NCBI RefSeq assembly: GCF_000586555.1
Contig: NZ_AZUC01000013.1
Span: 1-64,000 of the forward strand
Reading direction: 5' to 3'
DNA length: 64,000 nt
DNA from: Sporosarcina sp. D27
GTDB taxonomy: Bacteria > Bacillota > Bacilli > Bacillales_A > Planococcaceae
Shown here one piece after another: positions 43,494 through 53,147 of the stretch. A model generated the notes under the pieces. It was not told where the DNA came from. It was given only the letters and a program-made list of their open reading frames with translations, and searched no databases. The first letter of the stretch is position 1. Each line of letters opens with the position of its first letter. The translations under genes and the position numbers were made by a program.

Positions 43494-44375
43494 TTACGAT
43501 CCAACAAAGTCCCCGCCATCGACGTGAATCGTTTGACCAGTCATATAGCTGGAATCGTTCGAAGCGAGAAACACGTAAGCGGGTGCGTTTTCCGCAGGCT
43601 CGCCGCGACGCTTCATCGGTGTATCGTCTCCGTGCTTTTCAACGGTTTTCGCATCGAACGTCGAAGGGATGAGTGGAGTCCAAATTGGGCCTGGTGCAAC
43701 TGCATTCACACGAATTTTTTGGTCCGCTAAGTTCAAGGCTAGTGAGCGCGTGAACGTTGTAATGGCGCCTTTTGTTGCTGAATAATCGAGCAATCCTGGA
43801 GAACCATTGTAAGCGGTGACTGAAGAAGTGTTGATAATCGAGCTTCCTTCCTTCAGATGTGGCAACGCGAATCTAGTTAAATAAAACAGGCCGAAAAAGT
43901 TCGTTTCAAAAGTTTCGCGTAATTGGTCCCCAGAAATATCAAGCAGTGATTTTTGTGGGAATTGTTTTCCGGCATTATTCACGAGCACATCAAGGCCGCC
44001 AAATTCTTCAACGACAGCTTCCACTAACGTTTCACAGTTTTCTTCTTCACTAATGTCTATTCTTTTTGCAAACGCCTTTCCACCATATTTCTCAATGAGT
44101 TCAACGGTTTTATCCGCATCCACATCTTCTTCCGGACTGAGGTAAGCAATCGCGACATCTGCGCCTTCTTTTGCGAAAGCGACGGCCACTGCACGACCGA
44201 TTCCGCTATCTCCTCCGGTGATTAGCGTTTTCTTCCCGGCTAACTTTCCGGAACCTTTATACAGCTCATCGTCGTAAATCGGCTGAGGTGACATCTCTTC
44301 TTCCACGCCAGGTTGCTGCTCCTGAGTCTGGGGTTTTACGCTTTCATCGATCTTTTCGTATTTATTTTTTGACAT
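43494..44375 (-). CDS. SDR-family oxidoreductase (general-stress GSP39-like)
   Basis: A 293-residue short-chain dehydrogenase with a hydrophilic N-terminal extension of about 45 residues, a feature of the YhdF/YdaD/GSP39 group. NADP-type Gly motif TGGDSGIGRA, NNAG, catalytic Ser in INTSSVTAYNG and Tyr/Lys in YSATKGA, followed by APGPIWTP. ATG 44375 with AAGGAGG at good spacing is chosen; the longer frame runs into the divergent gene. The substrate is unknown, and a stress role is inferred from the subgroup. Confidence 0.9.
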   Translation of the reverse strand: MSKNKYEKIDESVKPQTQEQQPGVEEEMSPQPIYDDELYKGSGKLAGKKTLITGGDSGIGRAVAVAFAKEGADVAIAYLSPEEDVDADKTVELIEKYGGKAFAKRIDISEEENCETLVEAVVEEFGGLDVLVNNAGKQFPQKSLLDISGDQLRETFETNFFGLFYLTRFALPHLKEGSSIINTSSVTAYNGSPGLLDYSATKGAITTFTRSLALNLADQKIRVNAVAPGPIWTPLIPSTFDAKTVEKHGDDTPMKRRGEPAENAPAYVFLASNDSSYMTGQTIHVDGGDFVGS

Positions 44376-44507
44376 CTGCAAAATCCTCCTTACCAGGTAT
44401 CTAGTCAAAGTATTCCCATAAGAAGCACTAGCAAACCTCATGTGTTTTTGAATATACTATTAGGGAAGAGTAAGATTAATAGTAGTATCAAATGGGGGGA
44501 TGTTGAT

Positions 44508-45290
44508 GTGAAGAGTGTTACCCTATGGCAACGACTACAAATGCCGGTAGCTGCAACTGTTTGGTTAGCATCTGCTATGGTGTTACTATGGTTGCAAAGT
44601 GATCAGAATTCATTGTACGTGATGCTTGGTTTTGTTGGGGTTGCCGTCCTCTTTTTTATAGTGACTGACCGCATGGCTTTTTTCGCTTTTATATTATTTA
44701 CGTTAACAACAGTTTTCTACTTTTTGTACCGGGCATTTACAGAAGGATGGTCTCCAGGTGAGCAAGCAGCCGGGATTGGTACGCATTTTTTATTTTTACT
44801 ACATCTCTTTGCTCTTTACAGTATTGCAAAGTACGTGTATTCGTATCGGTCAGAAAATACTGCCTTGAAAAATCGTCTTGAAGAGTTACAGGAATATATT
44901 TCTGAACATGGCGTATTGACGAAAAGAGAATTTGAAAAACAATCTTCCATAGTGTTGTCTACAATGGCGAGACATGTGGAGCCCGGCTATTTCGTTCAAG
45001 TGGATTTATCGGAAATTCGAAAAGTGACACGCAAACGAGCACTGATTGCTTGCTCGTCAGTCATCTACGGTACATTGCGAAAGCATTATGATCTTGTAGG
45101 GCATTTTGATGACAAAACGATTGTTGTGTTATTGCAGAATATAAGCGATGAAGGATTCAAGATTGTCGAAGGACGGTTAAAAGAAGCAATGCAGCGACAA
45201 ATCGATGAGGGTGCATTCGAGCAGATTAACTGGAACGTCCGTCAAATCGAAGGGGAGCATTCCATTGAAGAATTGTTGGTGATTCGATGA
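44508..45290 (+). CDS. Membrane protein with degenerate GGDEF domain (YdaK-like)
   Basis: A 260-residue protein with four predicted TM helices in residues 1-115, a short coiled coil, then a GGDEF-fold domain whose signature is lost: DLVGHFDDKTIVVLL aligns with the usual DLVGRYGGDEFVVLL. It cannot be a cyclase. The RxxD product-binding site is not intact (RKHYD, one residue out), so c-di-GMP binding is uncertain. B. subtilis YdaK has the same architecture and sits with a glycosyltransferase for exopolysaccharide. Here the ATGA overlap with the next gene supports the same role. The GTG at 44508 (GGGGGGA before it) is the start. Confidence 0.75.
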   Translation: MKSVTLWQRLQMPVAATVWLASAMVLLWLQSDQNSLYVMLGFVGVAVLFFIVTDRMAFFAFILFTLTTVFYFLYRAFTEGWSPGEQAAGIGTHFLFLLHLFALYSIAKYVYSYRSENTALKNRLEELQEYISEHGVLTKREFEKQSSIVLSTMARHVEPGYFVQVDLSEIRKVTRKRALIACSSVIYGTLRKHYDLVGHFDDKTIVVLLQNISDEGFKIVEGRLKEAMQRQIDEGAFEQINWNVRQIEGEHSIEELLVIR

Positions 45291-46588
45291 ATAAGCGTCT
45301 TCTAATTCTGCTCAGCTTAGCGATCGTTTTTCTAATAGGTCTTGTTATGGCAGCGATTTTAAATGTGAGAATCCTATTGTTTTTCACAACTGCTTTGTTT
45401 TTAACATTATTAGGTTACTACTCACTATTGACACTTGCGGGACTATACAATCGATTAAAGAGGCAGGAGATTCCGGAACTGGAGTCTTATCCTGGAGTTG
45501 ATATTTTAATACCCGCGCATAACGAAGGAGTCGTCATCAAAGATACGATCGAAGCGATGACGGCACTTAATTACCCGGGAGATTTGCAAATATATGTGTT
45601 GAACGATAATTCGTCAGATGAAACCGGAGACATTGCAGGAGATTTTGCAGCAACTTTCAAAAACGTCCACCATATTCAGGTACCACCTGGTGAACCTCGT
45701 GGGAAATCACGTGTGCTCAACTATGGATTGAGTATTTCATCAAATAAATACTATTGTGTTTATGACGCGGATAATCAGCCTGATCCCGAAGCGCTCATTA
45801 AGCTAGTTGCGACGGCTGAGAAAAACAAGCAGTCCGCAGGCGCTGTTGGCTATGTGAGGACGATTAACGAACAAAAGAATTGGCTGACTCGAATGATATC
45901 AATTGAGTTTCAAGTGTTTCAATTGCTCATGCAATCGGGGCGTTGGCAGTTGTTTAAAACGGGCTCTTTGACTGGAACGAATATGCTCGTTAAACGCAGT
46001 GTCATAGAAGAACTAGGCGGGTATGACCCATACGCCATCGCTGAGGACGCAGAACTGACACTGAGAATCACGAAGGCGGGATATTATTTGCCAATTGTCC
46101 CTGATTCCATTACGTGGGAGCAAGAGCCTGAAACGCTAGGAGTCTACTTGAAACAACGGACACGCTGGTTACAAGGGAACTTATACATTGTTGAGAAGAC
46201 CTTAACGGAACCGGGCTATTTTAAAGGGAAGTTACTCGTGCATTCAATTCACCAGTTACTCGTTTACGTAATCTTCTGGCTGTTCCTCATTATTTCGTAT
46301 GTGTGGTTTGCCCTTGGTATCTTGGACATCTTCTATATCGAGTATACGTATCCATTGCTGTTCATCTGGTATTTAGCATACATTGTGTACACGACGCAGC
46401 TGTTTGCCGCCCAAGCGACACAGCGGACCTTCACGCCACTCAACGTGTTCATCAGTGTCATCATGTATTTCACGTATGCGCAGTTATTTTCGTATTTGTT
46501 CGTGCGGAGCCTAATTTTGTATGTGAAAGCGAAGAAGAATCGACAAGTAATCGGATGGGATAAGACGCAACGATTCAAATCGAAATGA
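45287..46588 (+). CDS. Processive family-2 glycosyltransferase (YdaM/BcsA-like, exopolysaccharide synthase)
   Basis: A 433-residue membrane GT2. Two N-terminal TMs precede the catalytic domain with VDILIPAHNEG, the UDP-sugar-binding DADNQ (about 161), the acceptor-site EDAEL (about 252) and QRTRW (about 289). Three to four C-terminal TMs follow from about 320. There is no PilZ domain, so control would have to come from the partner degenerate-GGDEF protein. The polymer is unknown. No further exopolysaccharide genes are adjacent (the B. subtilis ydaJ, ydaL and ydaN types are missing). Confidence 0.88.
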   Translation: MNKRLLILLSLAIVFLIGLVMAAILNVRILLFFTTALFLTLLGYYSLLTLAGLYNRLKRQEIPELESYPGVDILIPAHNEGVVIKDTIEAMTALNYPGDLQIYVLNDNSSDETGDIAGDFAATFKNVHHIQVPPGEPRGKSRVLNYGLSISSNKYYCVYDADNQPDPEALIKLVATAEKNKQSAGAVGYVRTINEQKNWLTRMISIEFQVFQLLMQSGRWQLFKTGSLTGTNMLVKRSVIEELGGYDPYAIAEDAELTLRITKAGYYLPIVPDSITWEQEPETLGVYLKQRTRWLQGNLYIVEKTLTEPGYFKGKLLVHSIHQLLVYVIFWLFLIISYVWFALGILDIFYIEYTYPLLFIWYLAYIVYTTQLFAAQATQRTFTPLNVFISVIMYFTYAQLFSYLFVRSLILYVKAKKNRQVIGWDKTQRFKSK

Positions 46589-46601
46589 CAACCTACTCCA
46601 T

Positions 46602-46654
46602 AAAAAAGAGCAATTCCGTTCGCCTTGTGAGGGCGTTCGGAAAAGCTCTTTTTG
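46602..46654. terminator. Shared bidirectional terminator
   Basis: AAAAAAGAGC pairs with GCTCTTTTTG. An inner TTCCG/CGGAA stem extends it. It serves the glycosyltransferase (plus) and the PAS-GGDEF-EAL gene (minus). Confidence 0.85.
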
Positions 46655-46660
46655 TTAGGT

Positions 46661-48310
46661 TCATTTCAATAGAGTTTCTGCAGACACAGGCGCACCGATG
46701 TAATAGCCTTGGACAGCGTCGATTCCCATCGTTTTTAGCAAGTCGTATTGTGCTTTATGTTCGACTCCCTCGGCGATTGTATATAACCCCATCGACTTAC
46801 TGAATTGAATCATCCCTTCAACAAGTTGCTGCGTTTTCGGATGAGTCAGCAGGCTGTTCATGTAAATTTTGTCAATCTTTACTTTTGATATCGGCAAATG
46901 TTGCATATAGCGGAACGATGCATAGCCTGTACCAAAGTCATCGAGGATGAATTCAACACCAGCATCTTGTAATTCTTTCATCTGCTGAATGATGGATTGC
47001 TCTTCCTCAGCTTGGAACGCAAACTTCTCCGTGATTTCCAACTCAAGCTGACCGGGACGGCAAGACGTTTCTTGCAGGATACTGAGAATGTTGTCTTTCA
47101 TCGGGTTGTTGGAAAACTCACGAACTGATGTATTAACTGAGACGTGGGGGTGGCCTTCCTTCTCTTCCAACTTTACAGCTAATTTTGCTGCTTCGGTCAG
47201 TACATACGAACCAATATTGGCGATTAGACCATTTGCCTCAGCAATTGGAATTAGCTCATCGGGTGTTACAGTGCCAAGCTCGTTGTCTTCCCATCGTACG
47301 AGTGCTTCATAGACCGAGATTTCCTCTGAAGCAATGTCATATTGTGGCTGATAGACGACTTGCAACGCGTTATGGTCAAGTGCAGTTAACAATTTACGAT
47401 TAATGAGAGAACGACGGTCAAGCACTTTGTGAGAAGCAGCGGACAAAGAAACAATTTTGCCGCCGCCTTGGTGCCGGACTTCCTCCAACGTCATTGCAGA
47501 TGCTTCAATCAAATTCACAAAACTTTTTTGGTCTTCTGGGTATCGTGCGATTCCGCCGCTTATCGAAAGAGGTAAGGCTTCGTTGCCCACATAGATAGGC
47601 TGTTGCTCAAGGAACTCCAAGAATCCTTGGACGTACCAGTCGCCAAAAGGTGTTAGAATAACAAATTGACTACCCCCGACACGCGCAATTGGGTTATCTT
47701 GGAAGTAACGTTTTAGACGGTTTGCAAAGGCTTGAGTGAGCTCTGTTTCAGCAGTCCCCGCCTGTAGTTCTTTAAGTGTGTAATAATGATCGATGGACAA
47801 ATAGACAAACGAAAAACTTTTTTCTTCTTTGATCATTTCATTCACAAGGACTTCTAACTTATGGCGACTCATTAAGCCAGTTTCTACATCGATGAATGCA
47901 ATCTGTTCGAGACGTTCTTTCAAATGTACTTCTTCGGTAATATCCAGTTCAAGGAACATAGTGCTCTCTAGCATACCATCCTCTGTCATGGAAGGGACGG
48001 CGAGTAAATTCGTATAGTACGTCTCACCAGATCGTTTCAGCTTTTGAGCAGTCCCAAACCAGGTTTTACCTTCTTTGAGCTGATCCCAAATCATATGGAT
48101 AGCATCTTGTGCTTGTTCGGATTCATCAAACATTTGCCAAATGGTTTTACCTAAAATTCGTTTAGGAGTCCAGTTGCTCACGTTCAGAAAATTTTTATTT
48201 ACCGAAATTACGAGACCTTCGGCATCAGTTCGGGTTACCATATAGTAATGATCAAGACTGCGACGGATATCAGGTAAGCCTAAATCAATCTGTTCTCGTG
48301 AGATGGTCAT
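46661..48310 (-). CDS. PAS-GGDEF-EAL protein, probable c-di-GMP phosphodiesterase
   Basis: A 549-residue cytoplasmic protein. PAS (about 20-125), GGDEF-fold with GGSQF in place of GGDEF (cyclase likely inactive), and a complete EAL domain: YEALVRW, VSVNTS, ELEITEK, DDFGTGYAS, KIDK, EGVEH and QGYYIG. Most catalytic and metal ligands of active EAL phosphodiesterases are present. Convergent with the YdaK-like/glycosyltransferase pair, it could lower c-di-GMP for that system. ATG 48310 follows GAAAGGGG. Confidence 0.92.
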   Translation of the reverse strand: MTISREQIDLGLPDIRRSLDHYYMVTRTDAEGLVISVNKNFLNVSNWTPKRILGKTIWQMFDESEQAQDAIHMIWDQLKEGKTWFGTAQKLKRSGETYYTNLLAVPSMTEDGMLESTMFLELDITEEVHLKERLEQIAFIDVETGLMSRHKLEVLVNEMIKEEKSFSFVYLSIDHYYTLKELQAGTAETELTQAFANRLKRYFQDNPIARVGGSQFVILTPFGDWYVQGFLEFLEQQPIYVGNEALPLSISGGIARYPEDQKSFVNLIEASAMTLEEVRHQGGGKIVSLSAASHKVLDRRSLINRKLLTALDHNALQVVYQPQYDIASEEISVYEALVRWEDNELGTVTPDELIPIAEANGLIANIGSYVLTEAAKLAVKLEEKEGHPHVSVNTSVREFSNNPMKDNILSILQETSCRPGQLELEITEKFAFQAEEEQSIIQQMKELQDAGVEFILDDFGTGYASFRYMQHLPISKVKIDKIYMNSLLTHPKTQQLVEGMIQFSKSMGLYTIAEGVEHKAQYDLLKTMGIDAVQGYYIGAPVSAETLLK

Positions 48311-48438
48311 GCTGTGTTCCCCTTTCAACTAGTTCATAAGACTAGTATATAGGAGAACTAAGAACTTTTCACCTATAAATAAAAATAAAAAAAGAGTAAT
48401 TCGATATAGGTAGACTTTATAGAAACGAAGGTGGATTA

Positions 48439-49338
48439 ATGGAACGGATAAAAGGACTAGCGATGATTATTATCGGAGCATCATTATGGGGGCTATCAGG
48501 TCCGATGATGGAATGGACGCTTGAGCATAGTAAGATGTCCGTTTCATTTTTGCTAACAGTTCGGTTACTCATAGCGGGATTGTTGCTACTTGCTTATTTG
48601 AAAATCAAAGGAAAACAAGTGACACGACCTTGGCGCCAAAAAGTATGGGCACGCCAGATGCTAATATTTGGAGTTGTAGGTATGTTAGGAGTCCAGTTTT
48701 CATTCACCTCAGCAATCGCACAGAGTAATGCAGTCATTGCAACACTCTTCCAATTCCTATCGCCAATCTACGTCATCCTATTCGTTTCGCTACGGCAGCG
48801 ATTCGTCCCGCCAGTTGCGCAAATAATCGGCATGTTTGTCACGTTAGGTGGACTATTCCTCTTGCTGACAAACGGGTCGTTATCCGGGTTTAGTTTAAGC
48901 CCGAGTGCTGTATTCTGGGGAGTTGCAGTCGGATTTGCATTTACGTTCTATACGCTTTATCCCGTTCGTCTCATGCAGGAATGGGGCGTCTTGCTATCAA
49001 TCGGTTGGGCGATGGTTGTCGGAGGAGCCGCATTGCTAATTACAAACCCTGTCATGATGATTCGGGATTTCCAATATTTGCTTGACTGGAAAATTGCCAT
49101 GATGTTACTTGGTATCATCGTCGTGGGTACGGTTGCTTTCTTGCTGTTCCTCGCTAGCATGAAGTTCATATCCCCAATTGAAACAAGTATTCTCTCAAGT
49201 TTCGAACCGCTGACGGCGATGATCGTATCAGTTATCTGGCTCGGAGCAGTTCTAGGTGCTTGGCAACTAACGGGGGCAATCGTAATGCTACTAGGTGTTA
49301 CAGGAATCTCCATTGCCGGGGGACGAGTGAAAACGTAA
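48439..49338 (+). CDS. EamA/DMT-family transporter (10 TM)
   Basis: A drug/metabolite transporter of 299 residues with two EamA repeats. Examples are IIGASLWGLSGPMMEWTLE in the first and LASMKFISPIETSILSSFEPLTAM in the second, the hallmark region of the second repeat. ATG 48439 follows GAAGGTGG. Substrate unknown. It is monocistronic with a terminator after it. Confidence 0.92.
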   Translation: MERIKGLAMIIIGASLWGLSGPMMEWTLEHSKMSVSFLLTVRLLIAGLLLLAYLKIKGKQVTRPWRQKVWARQMLIFGVVGMLGVQFSFTSAIAQSNAVIATLFQFLSPIYVILFVSLRQRFVPPVAQIIGMFVTLGGLFLLLTNGSLSGFSLSPSAVFWGVAVGFAFTFYTLYPVRLMQEWGVLLSIGWAMVVGGAALLITNPVMMIRDFQYLLDWKIAMMLLGIIVVGTVAFLLFLASMKFISPIETSILSSFEPLTAMIVSVIWLGAVLGAWQLTGAIVMLLGVTGISIAGGRVKT

Positions 49339-49346
49339 TCTATTTG

Positions 49347-49373
49347 AACGCTCTCATTTGAGGGCGTTTTTTT
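49347..49373 (+). terminator. Intrinsic terminator after the EamA gene
   Basis: AACGCTCTC pairs with GAGGGCGTT around ATTT, followed by TTTT. Confidence 0.9.
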
Positions 49374-49513
49374 AAGTAGATTTATAAATAATCAGCGGGG
49401 TTTATAGGGTTCAGATAATTCTGTTCAATCGCTATACAGTCATTCAGGAATATGGCATACTAAGTATAATTAACTAATTCGCTAAACGAAACAGTTCAGG
49501 AAGGACAATGCCG

Positions 49514-51286
49514 ATGAAAACTGTATTTTCTTATGCAAAGCCATATAAATGGCCAATAGTGATTGCACTTATTTTAATGTTAATCGAGTTAAGTGTGGAG
49601 CTCATTCAGCCCCTCCTTATTGCAAAAATAATTGACGACGGGATTTCTGTTGGCGATCGGGAAACGATTATTCTTTACGGAAGCATCATGATGGGACTCG
49701 CACTTCTCGCGTTAGTATCAGGTGTCACAAACTCTTTCTTCGCTGCCCACGCGGCGCAAGGTTTTGGCTACGATTTGAGGCAGGCATTATTTAAACAAAT
49801 TCAGGCATTCTCCATGTCGACTTTTTTGCGTTTTCCGACGTCCTCACTCATTACACGACTGACAAGTGACGTCACGATGGCACAAAACATTTTGTTCATG
49901 GGTCTTAGGATTTTGCTACGGGCACCACTCGTCGTAATTGGAAGTTTAGTGATGGCGATGCTCGTTAACGTGAAGCTTGCTTCGTTTTTGTTGATAGGAG
50001 TTCCTTTTCTATGCATCTTTTTGTTTGTTATGGCTCGAAGAGGAGTTGGCTACTTCTCTAATGTGCAGCGTAGATTGGATCGAGTGAATCGTGTCATTCA
50101 GGAAAATCTTCAAGCTGTTCGACTGATTAAAGCGTATTTACGTGGTGTGTATGAAGGCAGCCGTTTCTCGAAGGTTGCGGATTTGTTAAGAAAAGATACG
50201 GTGAAAGCGTTTCGGATGATGGAACTCATTATGCCGATTTTACTACTCATCATGAATGGCAGTTTAATGCTAGTTTTATGGTTCGGAGTCGGAGTCGTTC
50301 GAGCAGGCGATGCGCAAGTCGGTGAAATCGTTGCAATTGTGAACTACGCATTCCGTATTACAGGCGGATTCTCAATGTTTTCATTCCTCATTGTTGCGTT
50401 CTCAAGAGCTCAAGCTTCTTCCGTGCGTATGGAAGAAGTGCTGCTTGCAGATGACGATCGTGAAATCATCATTCCAGGAAATACAGAAAGTGAAGAAGAA
50501 AGTCGTGGAGCCTTGGCTTTTAATAACGTTACATTCCATTATCCTGGTCATCCGGAACAAGTTCTATCGAACGTTTCCTTCACTATTAACCCAGGAGAGA
50601 AAATTGCCGTCATGGGAGCGACTGGATCTGGAAAGTCGACGATGTTGAACTTAATCCCACGCATTTTCACCGCAACTTCTGGTGAAATTCTACTCGATGG
50701 TAAGAATATTGAAGATTGGCCGTTAGAAGAGCTTCGCAATGCAATCGGCCTCGTGCCGCAGCAGTCGGTCCTCTTTACAGGAACAATTAGAGAAAACTTA
50801 GCGTGGGGCGACCCAGAAGCACGGGCAGACGAACTAGAAGCTGCAGCTGAAAAGGCTCAGATCCATGCTTCGATTCAGCGTTTTCCAGCAAATTACGAGA
50901 CGCGTGTTGGACAAAAAGGAGTCAACTTATCTGGCGGACAAAAACAGCGCTTATCGATTGCGCGGGCGCTTGTCCGAAAGCCCGCGATTTTGCTGCTAGA
51001 CGACAGTACGAGTGCACTCGATGTGAAAACGGAGAATGCGCTGTGGGAAGCGTTGGAAGGCGAACGCGCCACGATGATTGTCATCACGCAAAAAATCCAT
51101 ACTGCGCAAGGCGCCGATCGCATTCTTTTGTTGGATGAAGGGAAAGTAGCGGCGTACGGGACGCATGATCATCTCATGAATCAGTCGACATTGTATCGTA
51201 AAATAGCTGAATCCCAGTTGGATGAGGAGGTGATGGACGATGGTGAACAACGTGAGGAAGCCCTTCGGTTACGAACCGATAATTAA
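49514..51286 (+). CDS. Heterodimeric ABC exporter subunit with degenerate catalytic site (BmrC-like)
   Basis: Six-TM ABC half-transporter with its NBD after about residue 335. Walker A is GATGSGKST (about 368), the signature is LSGGQKQR, and Walker B ends LLLDDSTSALD, where the usual catalytic Glu is Asp. This is the degenerate partner of a heterodimeric exporter like B. subtilis BmrCD. ATG 49514 is preferred over the ATG at 49508 because AGGAAGG sits 9 bases before. It overlaps the next subunit gene by 47 bases. Confidence 0.92.
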   Translation: MKTVFSYAKPYKWPIVIALILMLIELSVELIQPLLIAKIIDDGISVGDRETIILYGSIMMGLALLALVSGVTNSFFAAHAAQGFGYDLRQALFKQIQAFSMSTFLRFPTSSLITRLTSDVTMAQNILFMGLRILLRAPLVVIGSLVMAMLVNVKLASFLLIGVPFLCIFLFVMARRGVGYFSNVQRRLDRVNRVIQENLQAVRLIKAYLRGVYEGSRFSKVADLLRKDTVKAFRMMELIMPILLLIMNGSLMLVLWFGVGVVRAGDAQVGEIVAIVNYAFRITGGFSMFSFLIVAFSRAQASSVRMEEVLLADDDREIIIPGNTESEEESRGALAFNNVTFHYPGHPEQVLSNVSFTINPGEKIAVMGATGSGKSTMLNLIPRIFTATSGEILLDGKNIEDWPLEELRNAIGLVPQQSVLFTGTIRENLAWGDPEARADELEAAAEKAQIHASIQRFPANYETRVGQKGVNLSGGQKQRLSIARALVRKPAILLLDDSTSALDVKTENALWEALEGERATMIVITQKIHTAQGADRILLLDEGKVAAYGTHDHLMNQSTLYRKIAESQLDEEVMDDGEQREEALRLRTDN

Positions 51287-53069
51287 GCGGGAAGATTTGA
51301 AAAAGAGTACGAAGCGTAAGAAAGAAGAAGTGGGGGACTGGAAGCAAGCGTTGCTCAACGTATGGCGGCTCGTAGATGAGCAACGCGGGCTCCTCATAAC
51401 AGTGTTGGTTCTAGTGCTTGCCAGCTCCGGACTCACGCTACTCGGTCCTTTTCTGATCGGTCAGACCATTGATAATTTCATCATTCCGATGAAAACCGAT
51501 GGACTTGCAATGCAAATTGGATTGTTGCTATCAATTTACGCAGGGACGTCGCTGACGATGTATTTCCAGAACTTCTGGATGGTTGGTATTGCACAAAATA
51601 CGGTCTATAAATTGCGAGCGGGCTTATTTAATCATTTGCAGAAATTGCCCGTTTCCTTTTTTGATAAGCGTCAGCACGGTGAGCTCATGAGCCGAATGAC
51701 GAACGATATTGAAAATATTAGCCAGACGTTGAATTCATCGTTCATCCAAGTATTTTCTAGTATATTAACGCTTGGTGGAACACTTGCGGTCATGCTCTAT
51801 CTTAGTCCACTTCTAACTTTATTAACAATGACGATCGTTCCGGTCATGTTTATTGCGATGCGTTGGATCACTCGTCGTACTGGAATTCTTTTTAAGGAAC
51901 AGCAAAGAGCAATCGGTGAGTTGAATGGAATGATTGAAGAAACGATGTCTGGCCAGCGAATTGTAAAGGCTTTTTCTCAAGAAGAACGGATGAAGGAAGA
52001 GTTTGCCGCGAAAAGTGATCGATTGAAACGAACCGGATTCTGGGCATTGACGTATTCAGGTTTCATCCCAAAAGTGATGAATATGTTGAACAATGCGGCA
52101 TTTGCTATTGTAGCGGGAGTCGGCGGATTGCTGGCGTTACGGGGTGACGGGATTGTAACAATCGGTACGATCGTTGTATTCGCGGAGTATGCACGTCAAT
52201 TCACGCGTCCGTTGAACGATTTAGCCAACCAATTCAATACAGTCCTATCCGCGATTGCAGGCGCTGAACGAGTATTTTCCATTATGGGAGAAGACGTTGA
52301 ACGGGATGCGGCCGAGTTGAATGGAGATATCCAGCTTAGAGGGAACGTCGAATTCCGCAACGTATCATTTGGCTATGCACCCGAAACGGATGGTTACACG
52401 GTGGAGGATGTCTCGTTGTGCGTGAAAGCAGGAGAAACCGCTGCGCTCCTTGGTGCGACTGGTGCTGGGAAAACGACGCTTGTCCAATTGATTGCCCGAT
52501 TCTATGAGGTGGATAAGGGAACGATTTTGATAGATGGCATTCCGATTGACGAGCTTCCACGGGCGACATTACGCAGTCAAACGGCATTTGTTTTGCAAGA
52601 TCCGTTCTTGTTTGAAGCGTCGGTGAGAGAAAACATTCGATATGGGAAACTCGAAGCAACTGATGAAGAGATTGAAGAAGCAGCGAAGAAAGCGAACGCT
52701 CATGAATTTATTAGCCGACTTGGAGAAGGTTACGATACGTTGCTTTCAGCGGATGGAAGCGAAATTTCGCAAGGGCAGAAGCAATTGTTGTCCATTGCGC
52801 GTGCATTTGTGGCGGATCCAGTGCTGTTGTTACTGGATGAAGCGACGAGCAGTATTGACACGGTGACAGAATTAGAGATTCAGGCTGCACTTGAAAAACT
52901 CATGGAAGGTCGTACAAGTTTCGTCATTGCCCATCGCCTCAATACGGTGAAGAAGGCAGACATCATTTATGTAATGGATCAAGGCAAGCTAATTGAGTCA
53001 GGCAGTCAATCTGATTTGATCGCCCAAAAGGGTATGTATTATACGATGTTGCAACAATCTAAGCTATAA
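51240..53069 (+). CDS. Heterodimeric ABC exporter subunit with canonical catalytic site (BmrD-like)
   Basis: A 609-residue partner: cytoplasmic extension (about 50 residues), six TMs, NBD with Walker A GATGAGKTT (about 405), variant signature ISQGQKQL and canonical LLLDEATSS with the catalytic Glu. The non-canonical signature here pairs with the other subunit's degenerate Walker B, giving one inactive and one active ATP site. ATG 51240 follows GAGGAGG. Substrates of such exporters are drugs, lipids or peptides, not predictable here. Confidence 0.92.
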   Translation: MVNNVRKPFGYEPIIKREDLKKSTKRKKEEVGDWKQALLNVWRLVDEQRGLLITVLVLVLASSGLTLLGPFLIGQTIDNFIIPMKTDGLAMQIGLLLSIYAGTSLTMYFQNFWMVGIAQNTVYKLRAGLFNHLQKLPVSFFDKRQHGELMSRMTNDIENISQTLNSSFIQVFSSILTLGGTLAVMLYLSPLLTLLTMTIVPVMFIAMRWITRRTGILFKEQQRAIGELNGMIEETMSGQRIVKAFSQEERMKEEFAAKSDRLKRTGFWALTYSGFIPKVMNMLNNAAFAIVAGVGGLLALRGDGIVTIGTIVVFAEYARQFTRPLNDLANQFNTVLSAIAGAERVFSIMGEDVERDAAELNGDIQLRGNVEFRNVSFGYAPETDGYTVEDVSLCVKAGETAALLGATGAGKTTLVQLIARFYEVDKGTILIDGIPIDELPRATLRSQTAFVLQDPFLFEASVRENIRYGKLEATDEEIEEAAKKANAHEFISRLGEGYDTLLSADGSEISQGQKQLLSIARAFVADPVLLLLDEATSSIDTVTELEIQAALEKLMEGRTSFVIAHRLNTVKKADIIYVMDQGKLIESGSQSDLIAQKGMYYTMLQQSKL

Positions 53070-53076
53070 CACCGAG

Positions 53077-53104
53077 GCGCTCCCCATTTAGCGGGAGCGT
53101 TTTT
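53077..53104 (+). terminator. Intrinsic terminator after the ABC exporter operon
   Basis: CGCTCCC pairs with GGGAGCG around CATTTAGC, followed by TTTTT. Confidence 0.88.
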
Positions 53105-53147
53105 ACGTGTTGAGTGTGTGATGAAGGGAGGGTGAGCCCAATTAGGC

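Noticed and set aside
44508..45290. Active diguanylate cyclase
   Set aside because: The GGDEF signature is replaced by DDKTI.
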